A stretch of DNA of 64,000 nucleotides from Bacillota bacterium (GTDB lineage Bacteria > Bacillota > Clostridia > Acetivibrionales > JAEXSP01). Below, one piece after another: positions 45,003 to 53,506 of this stretch. Where the stretch lies: NCBI GenBank assembly GCA_023453795.1, contig JAEXSP010000015.1:62001-126000 (forward strand). The letters are read 5' to 3'. Within the stretch, counting starts at the first letter, position 1. Every line of letters starts with the position of its first letter. Made by a program: the position numbers and the translations under genes. The notes under the pieces were generated by a model. It searched no databases, was not told where the DNA came from, and saw nothing but the letters and a program-made list of their open reading frames with translations.

Positions 45003-45093
45003 GAATTATTCCTGCTTGCTTTTACCTTTTCACCGCCGAAAATCGGGGGAAAAGGCGCCACTCAAGCCGTGGTGGCTTACTAAGGTACAATGA
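45003..45093. repeat. Solo terminal arm of the same element
   Basis: CCTTTTCACCGCCGAAAATC and the following bases through GGCGCCACTCAAGCCGTGGT copy the right arm of element B in reversed orientation. No core follows; the arm runs into the stop codon of the YhhN gene (45095). It is either an end left by deletion or a half-element joined to copy A. Confidence 0.72.
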
Positions 45094-45094
45094 A

Positions 45095-45826
45095 TTAATT
45101 GTAGGATGTTGTATCAAAATACTTCAAATTTTTTGCACTTTTATCTATTGCTATATTCTTTAATGGATATGAAAAGCTTAATCCTAAAAGTCCTTGTCCA
45201 AGATAATATAATATCCAGTCTACCATTTGTAAAGCGGGTGATGCATTGGGATAAAAGAATAAGAACAAAAGTGTCCAATCAGAAATAAAGAACAAAACAC
45301 TTCCGGATATCATTAATAAAACGGGTTTTGTACTATTATAATAAAATTTTAACATTGATAATGACTTACAGACCATAAAACTAATAATTACAGCATAGAA
45401 AACAATCAGCATTTTCATGCCATTAAACTCAAATTTCCCGAATAAGATAGTAAGTAATGTTGGAATAAAGAAGCATAAAAATATAAATATATCTTTCAAT
45501 GATATTTTAGTCATACTGCAGTATCCAAGGCTATACAAAATGTGTCCTATACTGCAATTGGCTACACCAATAACAAAGAAGATTCCCTTATTAGTATCCA
45601 AAGCTAAAAAAACATCACCGCCTAGAAAAAATAGCAGGCCTAAAAACATTAACGCAAAAAATTTGGTATTGAATGGATTCTTTTTATAGCTGTACCAAGC
45701 AATAGCTATGAATAATATGCTTGATACGCACTTAAGAATAACAGTTGCCAATACAATTTTAAACCAATTAACAGTAATGAGAGCACTTGTCGATATTAAC
45801 ATTAAAATAAATAATATTATATTCAT
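45095..45826 (-). CDS. YhhN-family membrane protein (lysoplasmalogenase-like)
   Basis: Integral membrane protein of 243 residues with about eight hydrophobic helices. The patterns FFLGGDVFLAL, CSIGHILYSLGY and FFISDWTLL match the YhhN/TMEM86 family, where the paired acidic residues are thought catalytic; mammalian TMEM86B hydrolyses lysoplasmalogen. Anaerobic clostridia make plasmalogens, so such a role is plausible. The stop codon lies within two bases of the inverted-repeat arm at 45003-45093, so the last residues (FDTTSYN) may derive from sequence next to the insertion. Confidence 0.78.
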   Translation of the reverse strand: MNIILFILMLISTSALITVNWFKIVLATVILKCVSSILFIAIAWYSYKKNPFNTKFFALMFLGLLFFLGGDVFLALDTNKGIFFVIGVANCSIGHILYSLGYCSMTKISLKDIFIFLCFFIPTLLTILFGKFEFNGMKMLIVFYAVIISFMVCKSLSMLKFYYNSTKPVLLMISGSVLFFISDWTLLFLFFYPNASPALQMVDWILYYLGQGLLGLSFSYPLKNIAIDKSAKNLKYFDTTSYN

Positions 45827-45985
45827 TTTAGTTCAATTCTCCTTTTCATAAACATATGAAACGGCATAAATCTGTATTTTATATTCCAAATTATTTTATA
45901 ATATATTTATAAAATGTTATAACAGCAAACACTTCGACCATGGTACAAATGCTCTCGAAATACCGTTTCTTAGATTACTTTTCAC

Positions 45986-47101
45986 CTACTTCAAATTCTC
46001 CGGATTCAAACACTGAAGTTCCTTTGGAACGAACATACCATCTTTCCTGACAAGTATGTCGTCGAACCATATTTCGCCGCCCCCGTATTCAGGCCGCTGT
46101 ATAAAGACCAAATCCCAGTGAATCGCCGACTTGTTGCCGTTGTCGCAGTCATCATAGCTGCTTCCCGGTGTAAAGTGGAGACTTCCCTTTATTTTTTCGT
46201 CAAACAATGTATCCTTCATGGGTGTTTCGATGTAAGGGTTCAGCCCCAGCGAGAACTCTCCGATATACCTTGCTCCTTCGTCCGTGTCAAATATCTTATT
46301 TATTCTTTCAGTATCATTAGCTGTAGCCTTGATAATTTTTCCGTCCTTGAATTCAAGTCTTATGTTTTCAAAGGTAACTCCCTGGTAAACTGCCGGAGTA
46401 TTATAGGTTATAACCCCGTTTACAGAATTCTTCACAGGTGCCGTAAACACTTCTCCGTCGGGTATATTCCTTTTCCCTTCGCACTTTCTGGGCGGCAGCC
46501 CCTTGATCGAAAACGAAAGGTCAGTATCCTTCCCGGTTATTCTAACCTTATCAGCCTTTTTCATGAAATCCACGAGATTATCCATTGCCCTTGCCATCTT
46601 TGAATAGTCAAGGTTGCACACATCGAAGTAGAAGTCCTCGAACTTCTCGGTAGCCATGTTTGCCAACTGCGACATTGAATTATTCGGGTACCTTAATACA
46701 CACCACTTCGTGTGTTTAACACGCTGTTCGGAATGAAGAGGATGTGAATAAAGTGATGAGTACAGCTTCATTTTTTCAGGAGGTACAGCCCCCATCTCAC
46801 TTACATTTTCCCCTGCCCGTATCCCGATATATGCCTGCATATCCTTCATTCTGGCTATTTCATATTCCGCCATAGCCTTCATTTGCTCTTCATTGCACTC
46901 ATCCAGCAGCGTCCTCAGCAGCTCATTGTTCTTAATGCTCAGAAACGGTACGCCGCCCGCTTTATATGCCTCTTTGATTAATTCCTTTGCAAGCGGCAGG
47001 CCATCCCCGAACACCTCGATAAGTACCTTCTCCCCCGGTTGCAGCTCGCAGGAGTAATTTATAAGGTTGTTTGCCAATTTTTCTATACGTGGATCTTTCA
47101 T
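45986..47101 (-). CDS. M29-family aminopeptidase (AmpS/PepS type)
   Basis: Cytoplasmic metallo-aminopeptidase of 371 residues. The five metal ligands of the family are visible: E217 (IPDGEVFT), E282 (YIGEFSLG), H309 (SLHFTPG), H328 and D330 (AIHWDL). It removes N-terminal residues from peptides. It follows the oligoendopeptidase F gene by 41 bp on the same strand, so the pair forms a peptide-degradation operon: endopeptidase first, aminopeptidase second. Start ATG follows GAGGAGGAATACCTG. Slightly shorter than the usual 400-410. Confidence 0.93.
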   Translation of the reverse strand: MKDPRIEKLANNLINYSCELQPGEKVLIEVFGDGLPLAKELIKEAYKAGGVPFLSIKNNELLRTLLDECNEEQMKAMAEYEIARMKDMQAYIGIRAGENVSEMGAVPPEKMKLYSSLYSHPLHSEQRVKHTKWCVLRYPNNSMSQLANMATEKFEDFYFDVCNLDYSKMARAMDNLVDFMKKADKVRITGKDTDLSFSIKGLPPRKCEGKRNIPDGEVFTAPVKNSVNGVITYNTPAVYQGVTFENIRLEFKDGKIIKATANDTERINKIFDTDEGARYIGEFSLGLNPYIETPMKDTLFDEKIKGSLHFTPGSSYDDCDNGNKSAIHWDLVFIQRPEYGGGEIWFDDILVRKDGMFVPKELQCLNPENLK

Positions 47102-47142
47102 CAGGTATTCCTCCTCAATCTTTTACACTGTTCAGCTTTAAG

Positions 47143-48951
47143 CTAAATCAAGCTTTCCAGTTCAGTTAATATTTCTCCGAATACGGCTAGGGCATCCTCG
47201 ACAGGCTTTGGCGTTGACAAATCTACGCCTGCTTTTTTGAGGAGTTCCAACGGGTAGTCCGAGCCGCCGCTCTTCAAGAAGTCTATATACCTGTCAACCG
47301 CAGGCTTACCTTCGCTGAGAATCTGTCTTGAAAGTGAGGTCGCTGCTGAAAAGCCTGTTGCGTATTTATACACATAAAAGCTTGAATAGAAGTGTGGTAT
47401 CCTTGCCCATTCAACATCTATGTCGCTGTCGATGATCACTTCGCTTCCATAATATTTAGCATTCAGATCATGGTAGATGGAGTATAAGGCGTTGGAGGTC
47501 AATGCTTCGCCCTGTTCCAGCTTCGAATGAATAATTTTTTCAAATTCTGCGAACATAACCTGTCTGAAAACGGTGCCGCGGAACTCTTCAAGGTAGTGGT
47601 TCAGCAGGTATGCCCTTTCGCCCTTGTTATCAGTTGTCTTCAACAGGTGCTGCATCAGCAGCGATTCATTGACTGTAGATGCCACCTCAGCCACAAAAAT
47701 CTTATATTCCGAATAAATATAGGGCTGTGTTTTCGACGTATAATAGGAATGGAGCGCATGCCCCATCTCATGTGCGATCGTAAAGACATCATTTATAGTG
47801 CCCTGATAGTTCAAAAGCACGTACGGGTGTGTCTTATAGGTTCCCCATGAGTATGCTCCGCTGGTCTTGCCTTCATTTTCAAAAACATCTATCCAGCCTG
47901 AATCAAAGCCTTTTTTCAGGTAGCCCAAATACTCACTGCCCATGGGCTGCAAACCTTTTTCAACCATCTCAAGAGCCGTTTTATACTCGATACTCTTCTC
48001 AGGCTGGTCTACTATCGGAACATACAAGTCATACATATGCAGTTCGTCAAGCTTGAGCGCCCTTTTGCGTAGCCTTGTGTACCTGTGCAGCAGGTCAAGG
48101 TTCCTGTTTACGGTATCAATCAGATTATCGTATACATTGACGGTTATGTTGTCGGCATCCAATGACATTTCCAGACTTGACCCGTAATTCCTGGCGGTTG
48201 CATAGAATTTGTTCTTCTTTACGTTGCTTATCAGTGTCGTTGCAAGAGTATTGTTGTTTGCCTTATAGGAGCTGTACATTGCATGGAAGGCATCCTCGCG
48301 GACCCTCCTGTCCCTGCTTTCCAGAAATTTAACATATCTTCCCTTTGTAACCTCTACCTCTTCCCCATCCTCATCCTTTATAAACGGGAATTTAATATCC
48401 GCATTATTGAACATTGTAAATATGTCATGAGAAGCACTTGCCATTTCTGACGACAGCGCCAGCAGCTCTTCTTCCCTTTCGGAAAGAATATGCTGCTTCT
48501 GTCTCAATATTTCCTTTATATACTGGCTGTAAACCTTTAATTCATTATTACTGTTGATATAGCCGAACAAGGTTTCTTCCTGAATGGATATGACTTCGGG
48601 AACAATAAATGAAATCGAAGCGTAAACACCGGTTGCCAGCGCTGATGCCCTGTCTGTCATTGCCTGGTATACGGCTTCGGCATTGTCCTCATCTCTCCTC
48701 ATCCTTGCATAGACATAGACCTTGTCATTCAAAGAAAGCAAATCATCACAATTCTTAAAACAGTTTAAAAGCTCTTCCGCACTGGCGCCCAAACGGCCTT
48801 TAAATTTGGATATTTCATCAGAAAGAGCCTGAACACGCTTAAAGTCCTCTTCCCACTTCTGATTATCATCATAGATGTCTTCGAGCTTCCACTTGTATTT
48901 AGCATCAATCTCACTGCGTTTTGGAAGCTTGTTGTTTTTATTGTCTGCCAT
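47143..48951 (-). CDS. pepF: Oligoendopeptidase F (M3B)
   Basis: Cytoplasmic zinc metallopeptidase of 602 residues that cleaves oligopeptides of about 7-17 residues. Zinc motif H394-E395-xx-H398 (IAHEMGHALHS) with the third ligand E422 (VAEVAS), N-terminal oligo_F domain, normal length. First gene of a two-gene operon with the M29 aminopeptidase. Start ATG follows CGGAGG. Ordinary housekeeping role in peptide use or signal-peptide turnover. Confidence 0.96.
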   Translation of the reverse strand: MADNKNNKLPKRSEIDAKYKWKLEDIYDDNQKWEEDFKRVQALSDEISKFKGRLGASAEELLNCFKNCDDLLSLNDKVYVYARMRRDEDNAEAVYQAMTDRASALATGVYASISFIVPEVISIQEETLFGYINSNNELKVYSQYIKEILRQKQHILSEREEELLALSSEMASASHDIFTMFNNADIKFPFIKDEDGEEVEVTKGRYVKFLESRDRRVREDAFHAMYSSYKANNNTLATTLISNVKKNKFYATARNYGSSLEMSLDADNITVNVYDNLIDTVNRNLDLLHRYTRLRKRALKLDELHMYDLYVPIVDQPEKSIEYKTALEMVEKGLQPMGSEYLGYLKKGFDSGWIDVFENEGKTSGAYSWGTYKTHPYVLLNYQGTINDVFTIAHEMGHALHSYYTSKTQPYIYSEYKIFVAEVASTVNESLLMQHLLKTTDNKGERAYLLNHYLEEFRGTVFRQVMFAEFEKIIHSKLEQGEALTSNALYSIYHDLNAKYYGSEVIIDSDIDVEWARIPHFYSSFYVYKYATGFSAATSLSRQILSEGKPAVDRYIDFLKSGGSDYPLELLKKAGVDLSTPKPVEDALAVFGEILTELESLI

Positions 48952-49171
48952 AGTATGTAACCTCCGGATTTACTTATTATATTTATATTATGCTATTGAA
49001 TTAATTTTAATCGGGATTTGCATATGTGTTCTTTTCCACATTATAACTTAACGAAGGGGAGATTGCCAGTTAAATAAACATCAAGTAAATACAAAAGATA
49101 GTATTAAAACACCTACAAATTACCTCTTAGTCGGAATATATCTAAATAATTTATTACGCATTTTGAATTTC

Positions 49172-49733
49172 TTTGTAGTATGAATGATCTCTTTCCGCTT
49201 TTCACCGCCGAAAATCGGAGGAAAAGGCGCCACTCAAGCGACGTGGGGTCTAGCTAGGGCACAATGAAAAGACTTCTGTACTTTTAGCAGATTCTAATTA
49301 CTGCCTTTGTCTGTCGGAGCAAATGACGCCATCCGTGGCGCAGTTGCTCCTAAAATAAACATCGTGTTTATTTTTCAGAGTCGTTGCAATTATAATCTGA
49401 AAGTACGACGAAGTCTTTTCAAACGCATAATAGCGGCTTTGAAGCTAAAGAGCTCTCCAGCGTTTCTTCAGAGACACTAATAAGAGTTTGAAATAATTCC
49501 GTGATGCAATCGATGAGGAAATCGACGACGCGGTAAAACAATCACGGATGATTGTTTTAGACGGAGCTGACCATGGATGGGAATAGAGGCGACCGCCAAA
49601 GGAAGATTTCCGAATCGCTAATTGCATAGGAATTTTTTCATTGCGCCCTAGCGAGCCACCACGGCTTGAGTGGCGCCTTTTCCCCCGATTTTCGGCGGTG
49701 AAAAGCGGGAAGATAGATCTTTCATACTACAAA
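49172..49733. repeat. Inverted-repeat element, copy B (562 bp, about 100-bp terminal inverted repeats)
   Basis: The left arm 49172-49270 and right arm 49634-49733 are reverse complements over about 100 bp at roughly 85-90 percent, both beginning TTTGTAGTATGAA and both containing CGCTTTTCACCGCCGAAAAT. Each arm carries small palindromes (CCGAAAATCGG; GCCAC ... GTGGC). The core carries hairpins GGAGCAA ... TTGCTCC (49316-49350), AAAATAAAC ... GTTTATTTT, AAAACAATCA ... TGATTGTTTT, and distant pairs CTTTTCAAAC with GTTTGAAA and ATGCAAT with ATTGCAT. No transposase or convincing ORF, and no clear target duplication. It fits a MITE-like element or a large structured RNA. The rest of 48952-49893 is AT-rich. 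Confidence 0.88.
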
Positions 49734-49772
49734 AAAATCACCATGGTTTACATCTAGAAAAATTCGAATTTA

Positions 49773-49821
49773 GTTTCTGGAATATAGATTCTGTAGAAGA
49801 CATTAATTAATTTGCATCTAA
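49773..49821. repeat. Short dispersed repeat, copy 2
   Basis: GTTTCTGGAATATAGATTCT and the next 29 bases match 26135-26183 in about 38 of 49 positions. It lies 40 bp beyond the end of element B and upstream of the cyclase gene. Confidence 0.5.
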
Positions 49822-49893
49822 ACGCCTGAAGCCTTGCACCCTCCACAAGATTATGATATAAAAAGAAAAAGGGTTGAGGGAGGAAAAATCCAA

Positions 49894-50532
49894 ATGAAGA
49901 TTAAACGCCTCATTGACGTATCAAGACGCATATACCCGGGAATGACAATCTGGCCGGGCGATCCTTCGGTTAACCTGAAAAGGGAATACAGTATTTCAAA
50001 AGGGGACAAGTGCAATTTTTCTGCTGTCAGCATGGGCGTCCATACAGGGACTCACCTTGATGCACCCCTCCACTTCATAGATAACGGCATCGACATAGCC
50101 TCCCTGGATTTATCGGGATTTATCGGCTATGTTAAGGTTTTTTCAGTTGCTTCGAAGAAATGCATCTCTTCAAAGGATATAGAAGAAATGGATATAAACG
50201 AAGGGGATATTGTTTTTTTCAAAACTCTGAACAGTACCTTTCCCGAAAACAGTGGTTTCAATAAGGATTTTGTCTACCTGGACACATCCGCAGCCGAATT
50301 ACTGGTTGAGAAGAAAATAAAAACGGTAGGTGTCGACTACCTCTCGGTTGACTCCTACCATTCGCAGACTGCCGCAGCACACAAGATATTATTATCAAAC
50401 CATATCGGCATAATCGAATCGCTTATACTTAAGGACATAAACGAAGGAACTTATTTCTTTTCGTGTCTTCCGTTGAAGTTCGAAGGGGCTGACGGTTCCC
50501 CGGCAAGAGCTGTCCTTATTGAATTCGAATAA
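49894..50532 (+). CDS. Cyclase-family metal hydrolase (kynurenine-formamidase-like)
   Basis: Cytoplasmic enzyme of 212 residues with the zinc motif H50-TGT-H54-x-D56-x3-H60 (VHTGTHLDAPLHF) of PF04199. The family hydrolyses N-formylkynurenine, isatin or similar amide/lactone substrates, but no tryptophan catabolic gene is nearby, so the substrate is open. I prefer ATG 49894, preceded by GGGAGG; an in-frame TTG 20 codons earlier lacks support. Convergent with the Fn3-SLH gene, nine bp apart, with no terminator seen. Confidence 0.9.
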   Translation: MKIKRLIDVSRRIYPGMTIWPGDPSVNLKREYSISKGDKCNFSAVSMGVHTGTHLDAPLHFIDNGIDIASLDLSGFIGYVKVFSVASKKCISSKDIEEMDINEGDIVFFKTLNSTFPENSGFNKDFVYLDTSAAELLVEKKIKTVGVDYLSVDSYHSQTAAAHKILLSNHIGIIESLILKDINEGTYFFSCLPLKFEGADGSPARAVLIEFE

Positions 50533-50541
50533 TCTTTCGGT

Positions 50542-52857
50542 TTATCGGTCTATCACTCTGGATATGACAAGAGCCGCTTCCTTCCTTGTAACAATGCTTT
50601 GAGGCGCAATAAGGAATTCATTCCCGGAGACTTTCCCTCGCAATATCTTCTCTCCGACAACGGAAATGATACTGCTCAAGGCACTCTGGGATACTTTATC
50701 AACATCACCAAACTGGTCAAGAATTGACGCATCAAAGGACTCAAGCGGCTTATCCACCGCTTTCATGGCTCTTGTTATAAATACAGCCAGATCTTCTCTT
50801 GTTAAAGTTCCGTTCGGGTAGAAATAGCTGCTTCCGTTCCTCGCTATGATTCCGGCCTTATCGGCAATCATTATTTCATTATAGTAAGTGCTTCCCCTTT
50901 TTACATCTGCAAAGGATCCCGATACATTTAGATTAAGTCCGAAGGCCTTTACCAAAATGTACATAAGCTCTCCCCTTGTCATTTTGTCATTCGGGTGGAA
51001 CAACCCTCCTGCTTTATTCTTAAAAATGCCCCTGCTGGCAAGGTCTTCAATCACATTCCTATCCCCATCGTTTTTCAGGTCGGTATATGTAACCTTTGGT
51101 TTTGCTGCCGAATAAGCTTCATTGCTGTAAGAAGAGCTTCCTGTCTTATTATAAGCCTTAACCCTGTAATAATAACGTACAGAAGCAGCCATCCCGTCAT
51201 TAAGGAACGTAGTTTCATCGGCAGCTGTTCTTGCGATTTCAGAGTAAACAGCCCCATTAAATGAACGCCTTTCGATTATGAAACCGCTTTCATTATCAGA
51301 GTTATCCTTCCATTTCAACCTTACCCGGCTTGATGAAACAGGAGTCAATTCAAGGTTGGAAGGGGCTTTGGGAAGACCTGTCACGACTTCAATCTCTTCA
51401 CTGTACGAGGCTGAATTGTAATAGGTATTGTCCAAGGCCTTAACCCTGTAATAGTACTGTACCTTCTCTTTTACATTCCTATCATCGTATTGAACAATAT
51501 CGGCAGAAACGGTTCCAATCTCGCCCCACTCGCCATCTTCCCCTGTTTTTCTTTCAATAGTAAAACCGCTTTCATTGTTGGAACAATCCTTCCAACCCAG
51601 GATGACCTCAGTAGGCGTTACAATAGTTGCGGTAAGCTCTTGGGGTGGCTGGACAGCAATTGTCCATGCGGATACGGGCGGTGTAAATGCAGAGTAAATA
51701 TAGCTATGAGATACAATGGCCCTCACTCTGTAGCTGTACTGCTTGTCGGGGTCAAGATCCTCGTCGGAATAATAGGTTATATTCCGGCCTACAGTACTGT
51801 ACAATGCCCAATCAGAATCATTTCCGACCCTTCTCCATATTTCATATCCTGATTCACTCTCAGAGTTATCCTTCCAATTAAGCTCTATCTTATCAGCCGA
51901 GGCCGAAACCGCCGTCAAACCTGAAGGCTCTTCAAGATGTATGCTTGCTACCATAACTTCCTTCGTGTAATCAGAAAAATTAGTTCCGTTAACGCCCTTA
52001 AGCCTGTACGTATAGCGTGTATTCGGAGTAACAGTGGTATCTAGCCAGTAGGTCCTGTTTGCAGGCACATTTCCCACTGTTTGATACGTCCCGGTACTGC
52101 CGGTCTTCCTCTCAATGGTATATGCTGCTTCGTATTGTATGTCATTCCAAAGGACATAAATCTGGTTGGGTGCCGACGCAAAGCCATAGAACTCCGAAGG
52201 CGGATCAAACATGGTATAGGCGGACATTCCGATGCTGTCATTAGGGTAGGTTGCAGAAAATACATGGGGGCCTGCAATTGCTTTAACTCTATAAAAGTAT
52301 GAAGTATTTGGCTCAAGGTTGGAGTCGCTATAGCTAGAGCTGCCCTTCTCCACGGTTGCAATGCTCTCCCACGCTGCGCTTCCGCTTGCTCTTCTTTCAA
52401 CCACGGTATCATACGATTTAGATTCAGGGTATGACCATATCAAATCAAGCCTTGACGAAGAATATGGCTTAACAATCAGAGAAGACGGCATTATTATGTT
52501 GCTTGTAGAAACGGACACTTCATCCGTATGTAAACGCAAAACATTTGCAGATGTGTATGAGCGAATCCTGTATGTATAGATATGACCGGTTGTTACACTG
52601 TAATCCGTATAGCTTGTGTTATTAGCCGCAACCGTGGCAATCTCACTGAAATCCCCGGCATCCATTTTGCGGTCAACCTTATATCCGGCCTCATCACTAA
52701 GGTTATCAGTCCACAAAAGCCTGATCTGGGTCTGCGATACAACCATTAAATCCAGGTCCGACGGATATGCACCGAAAGCAAGGCCTTCCGGCAGCAGCCC
52801 TGTTAAAACTATTATTACAGCCATAACAATTTTGAGTAATCTATTTGAATTATTCAT
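50542..52857 (-). CDS. Surface protein: six Fn3 repeats and three C-terminal SLH repeats
   Basis: Exported protein of 771 residues. Signal peptide ends near LAFGAYP; six Fn3-like repeats of about 90 residues follow, recognisable by the recurring ELNWKDNSESESGYEIWRR-type strand and closing SYRVRA/YYRVKA; then three SLH repeats (YTDLKNDGDRNVIEDL, FADVKRGSTYYNEI, FGDVDKVSQSALSSII). No catalytic domain. I use ATG 52857, five bases after GGAGG; the TTG at 52872 overlaps that site. It is the fourth Fn3/SLH-type wall protein in the window and is better conserved between its repeats than the two giants. Confidence 0.93.
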   Translation of the reverse strand: MNNSNRLLKIVMAVIIVLTGLLPEGLAFGAYPSDLDLMVVSQTQIRLLWTDNLSDEAGYKVDRKMDAGDFSEIATVAANNTSYTDYSVTTGHIYTYRIRSYTSANVLRLHTDEVSVSTSNIIMPSSLIVKPYSSSRLDLIWSYPESKSYDTVVERRASGSAAWESIATVEKGSSSYSDSNLEPNTSYFYRVKAIAGPHVFSATYPNDSIGMSAYTMFDPPSEFYGFASAPNQIYVLWNDIQYEAAYTIERKTGSTGTYQTVGNVPANRTYWLDTTVTPNTRYTYRLKGVNGTNFSDYTKEVMVASIHLEEPSGLTAVSASADKIELNWKDNSESESGYEIWRRVGNDSDWALYSTVGRNITYYSDEDLDPDKQYSYRVRAIVSHSYIYSAFTPPVSAWTIAVQPPQELTATIVTPTEVILGWKDCSNNESGFTIERKTGEDGEWGEIGTVSADIVQYDDRNVKEKVQYYYRVKALDNTYYNSASYSEEIEVVTGLPKAPSNLELTPVSSSRVRLKWKDNSDNESGFIIERRSFNGAVYSEIARTAADETTFLNDGMAASVRYYYRVKAYNKTGSSSYSNEAYSAAKPKVTYTDLKNDGDRNVIEDLASRGIFKNKAGGLFHPNDKMTRGELMYILVKAFGLNLNVSGSFADVKRGSTYYNEIMIADKAGIIARNGSSYFYPNGTLTREDLAVFITRAMKAVDKPLESFDASILDQFGDVDKVSQSALSSIISVVGEKILRGKVSGNEFLIAPQSIVTRKEAALVISRVIDR

Positions 52858-52963
52858 AAATTCCTCCAGCAATCACCGCTTGAAATTATAGATACAATAC
52901 AATATTATATATCGGCAGGAGCATTTGATTAGTAAATAGATTTGCTTCTTCCAAAAAATTCTC

Positions 52964-52992
52964 TTGAAAACAGAATAGTTTTCTAGTATACT
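52964..52992 (+). promoter_or_regulatory. Promoter of tRNA-Arg
   Basis: TTGAAA (52964-52969) and TATACT (52987-52992) with exactly 17 bp between; transcription should start near 52999, 14 bases before the tRNA. Confidence 0.82.
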
Positions 52993-53012
52993 AGTAGACG
53001 TCCGTTTTACGC

Positions 53013-53089
53013 GTGCCCATAGCTCAGCAGGATAGAGCGTCGGTTTCCTAAACCGCAGGCCGGAGGTTCGAATCCTCTTGGGCACACCA
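53013..53089 (+). tRNA. tRNA-Arg (anticodon CCT), CCA encoded
   Basis: Cloverleaf: acceptor GTGCCCA/TGGGCAC; D-stem GCTC/GAGC; anticodon loop TTCCTAA with anticodon CCT (reads AGG); T-arm GGAGG-TTCGAAT-CCTCT; discriminator A and encoded CCA at 53087-53089. One mismatch closes the anticodon stem (T27/C43). It has its own promoter and a strong terminator. Its 3' end is repeated at 55595-55608. Confidence 0.95.
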
Positions 53090-53093
53090 GAAA

Positions 53094-53135
53094 AATAAAG
53101 GGTTTCAAGATTTAAAACTTGAAACCCTTTATTTT
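53094..53135 (+). terminator. Terminator after tRNA-Arg
   Basis: AATAAAGGGTTTCAAG (53094-53109) and CTTGAAACCCTTTATT (53118-53133) form a perfect 16-bp stem with T-rich sequence after it. Confidence 0.95.
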
Positions 53136-53165
53136 TTACCCCTATTCAAAAGCAAACCCCAGCCG

Positions 53166-53479
53166 GTGGGAAGGAAGGATTGTGGCAAATATTTTATTGT
53201 TTATAACATGAATACAGAATATTGTGATAATATATCGGCAGGAGAACAAAAGGCATGTTCTGAAATTGGTTCAAACAGATTATTTGCAAAAAAGGTTAAG
53301 AGCAATCCTATACTCAAGGAATATAATAAAGCCTATAAAACCCATTTTGTAAGAGTTCGCTACAGTAAAAAATGACACAGACTGAATTTAATAAATGGTA
53401 TCTTGAGTCTAAAGATAAAATAGAAAAGGCAAGGTCTGAGATAACTTCAGATGATTTTAAAGTTTGGCTTAAAAAATAG
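53166..53479 (+). pseudogene. Truncated, frame-broken remnant of a zinc-finger (DUF6076-like) gene
   Basis: Frame one (53166-53375) reads DCGKYFIVYNMNTEYCDNIS ... KACSEIGSNRLFAKKVKSN, resembling the C-terminal zinc-finger region of DUF6076-like proteins of Firmicutes. It ends with TGA inside an A-run (AAAAAATGA), and the next frame, starting at the overlapping ATG (53372) and ending at 53479, continues plausibly with TEFNKWYLESKDKIEKARSE. So the gene appears shortened at its 5' end just behind the tRNA terminator and shifted once. A coupled pair of small genes is the alternative. Family assignment is from memory. Confidence 0.55.
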
Positions 53480-53506
53480 TAAGAAAAACTCTTGTGAGGT
53501 GTTAAG

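Noticed and set aside
49445..49627. 60-codon minus-strand frame inside element B, partly shared with copy A
   Set aside because: The frame stops early in copy A and lies over predicted stems; shared residues follow simply from the near-identical DNA.
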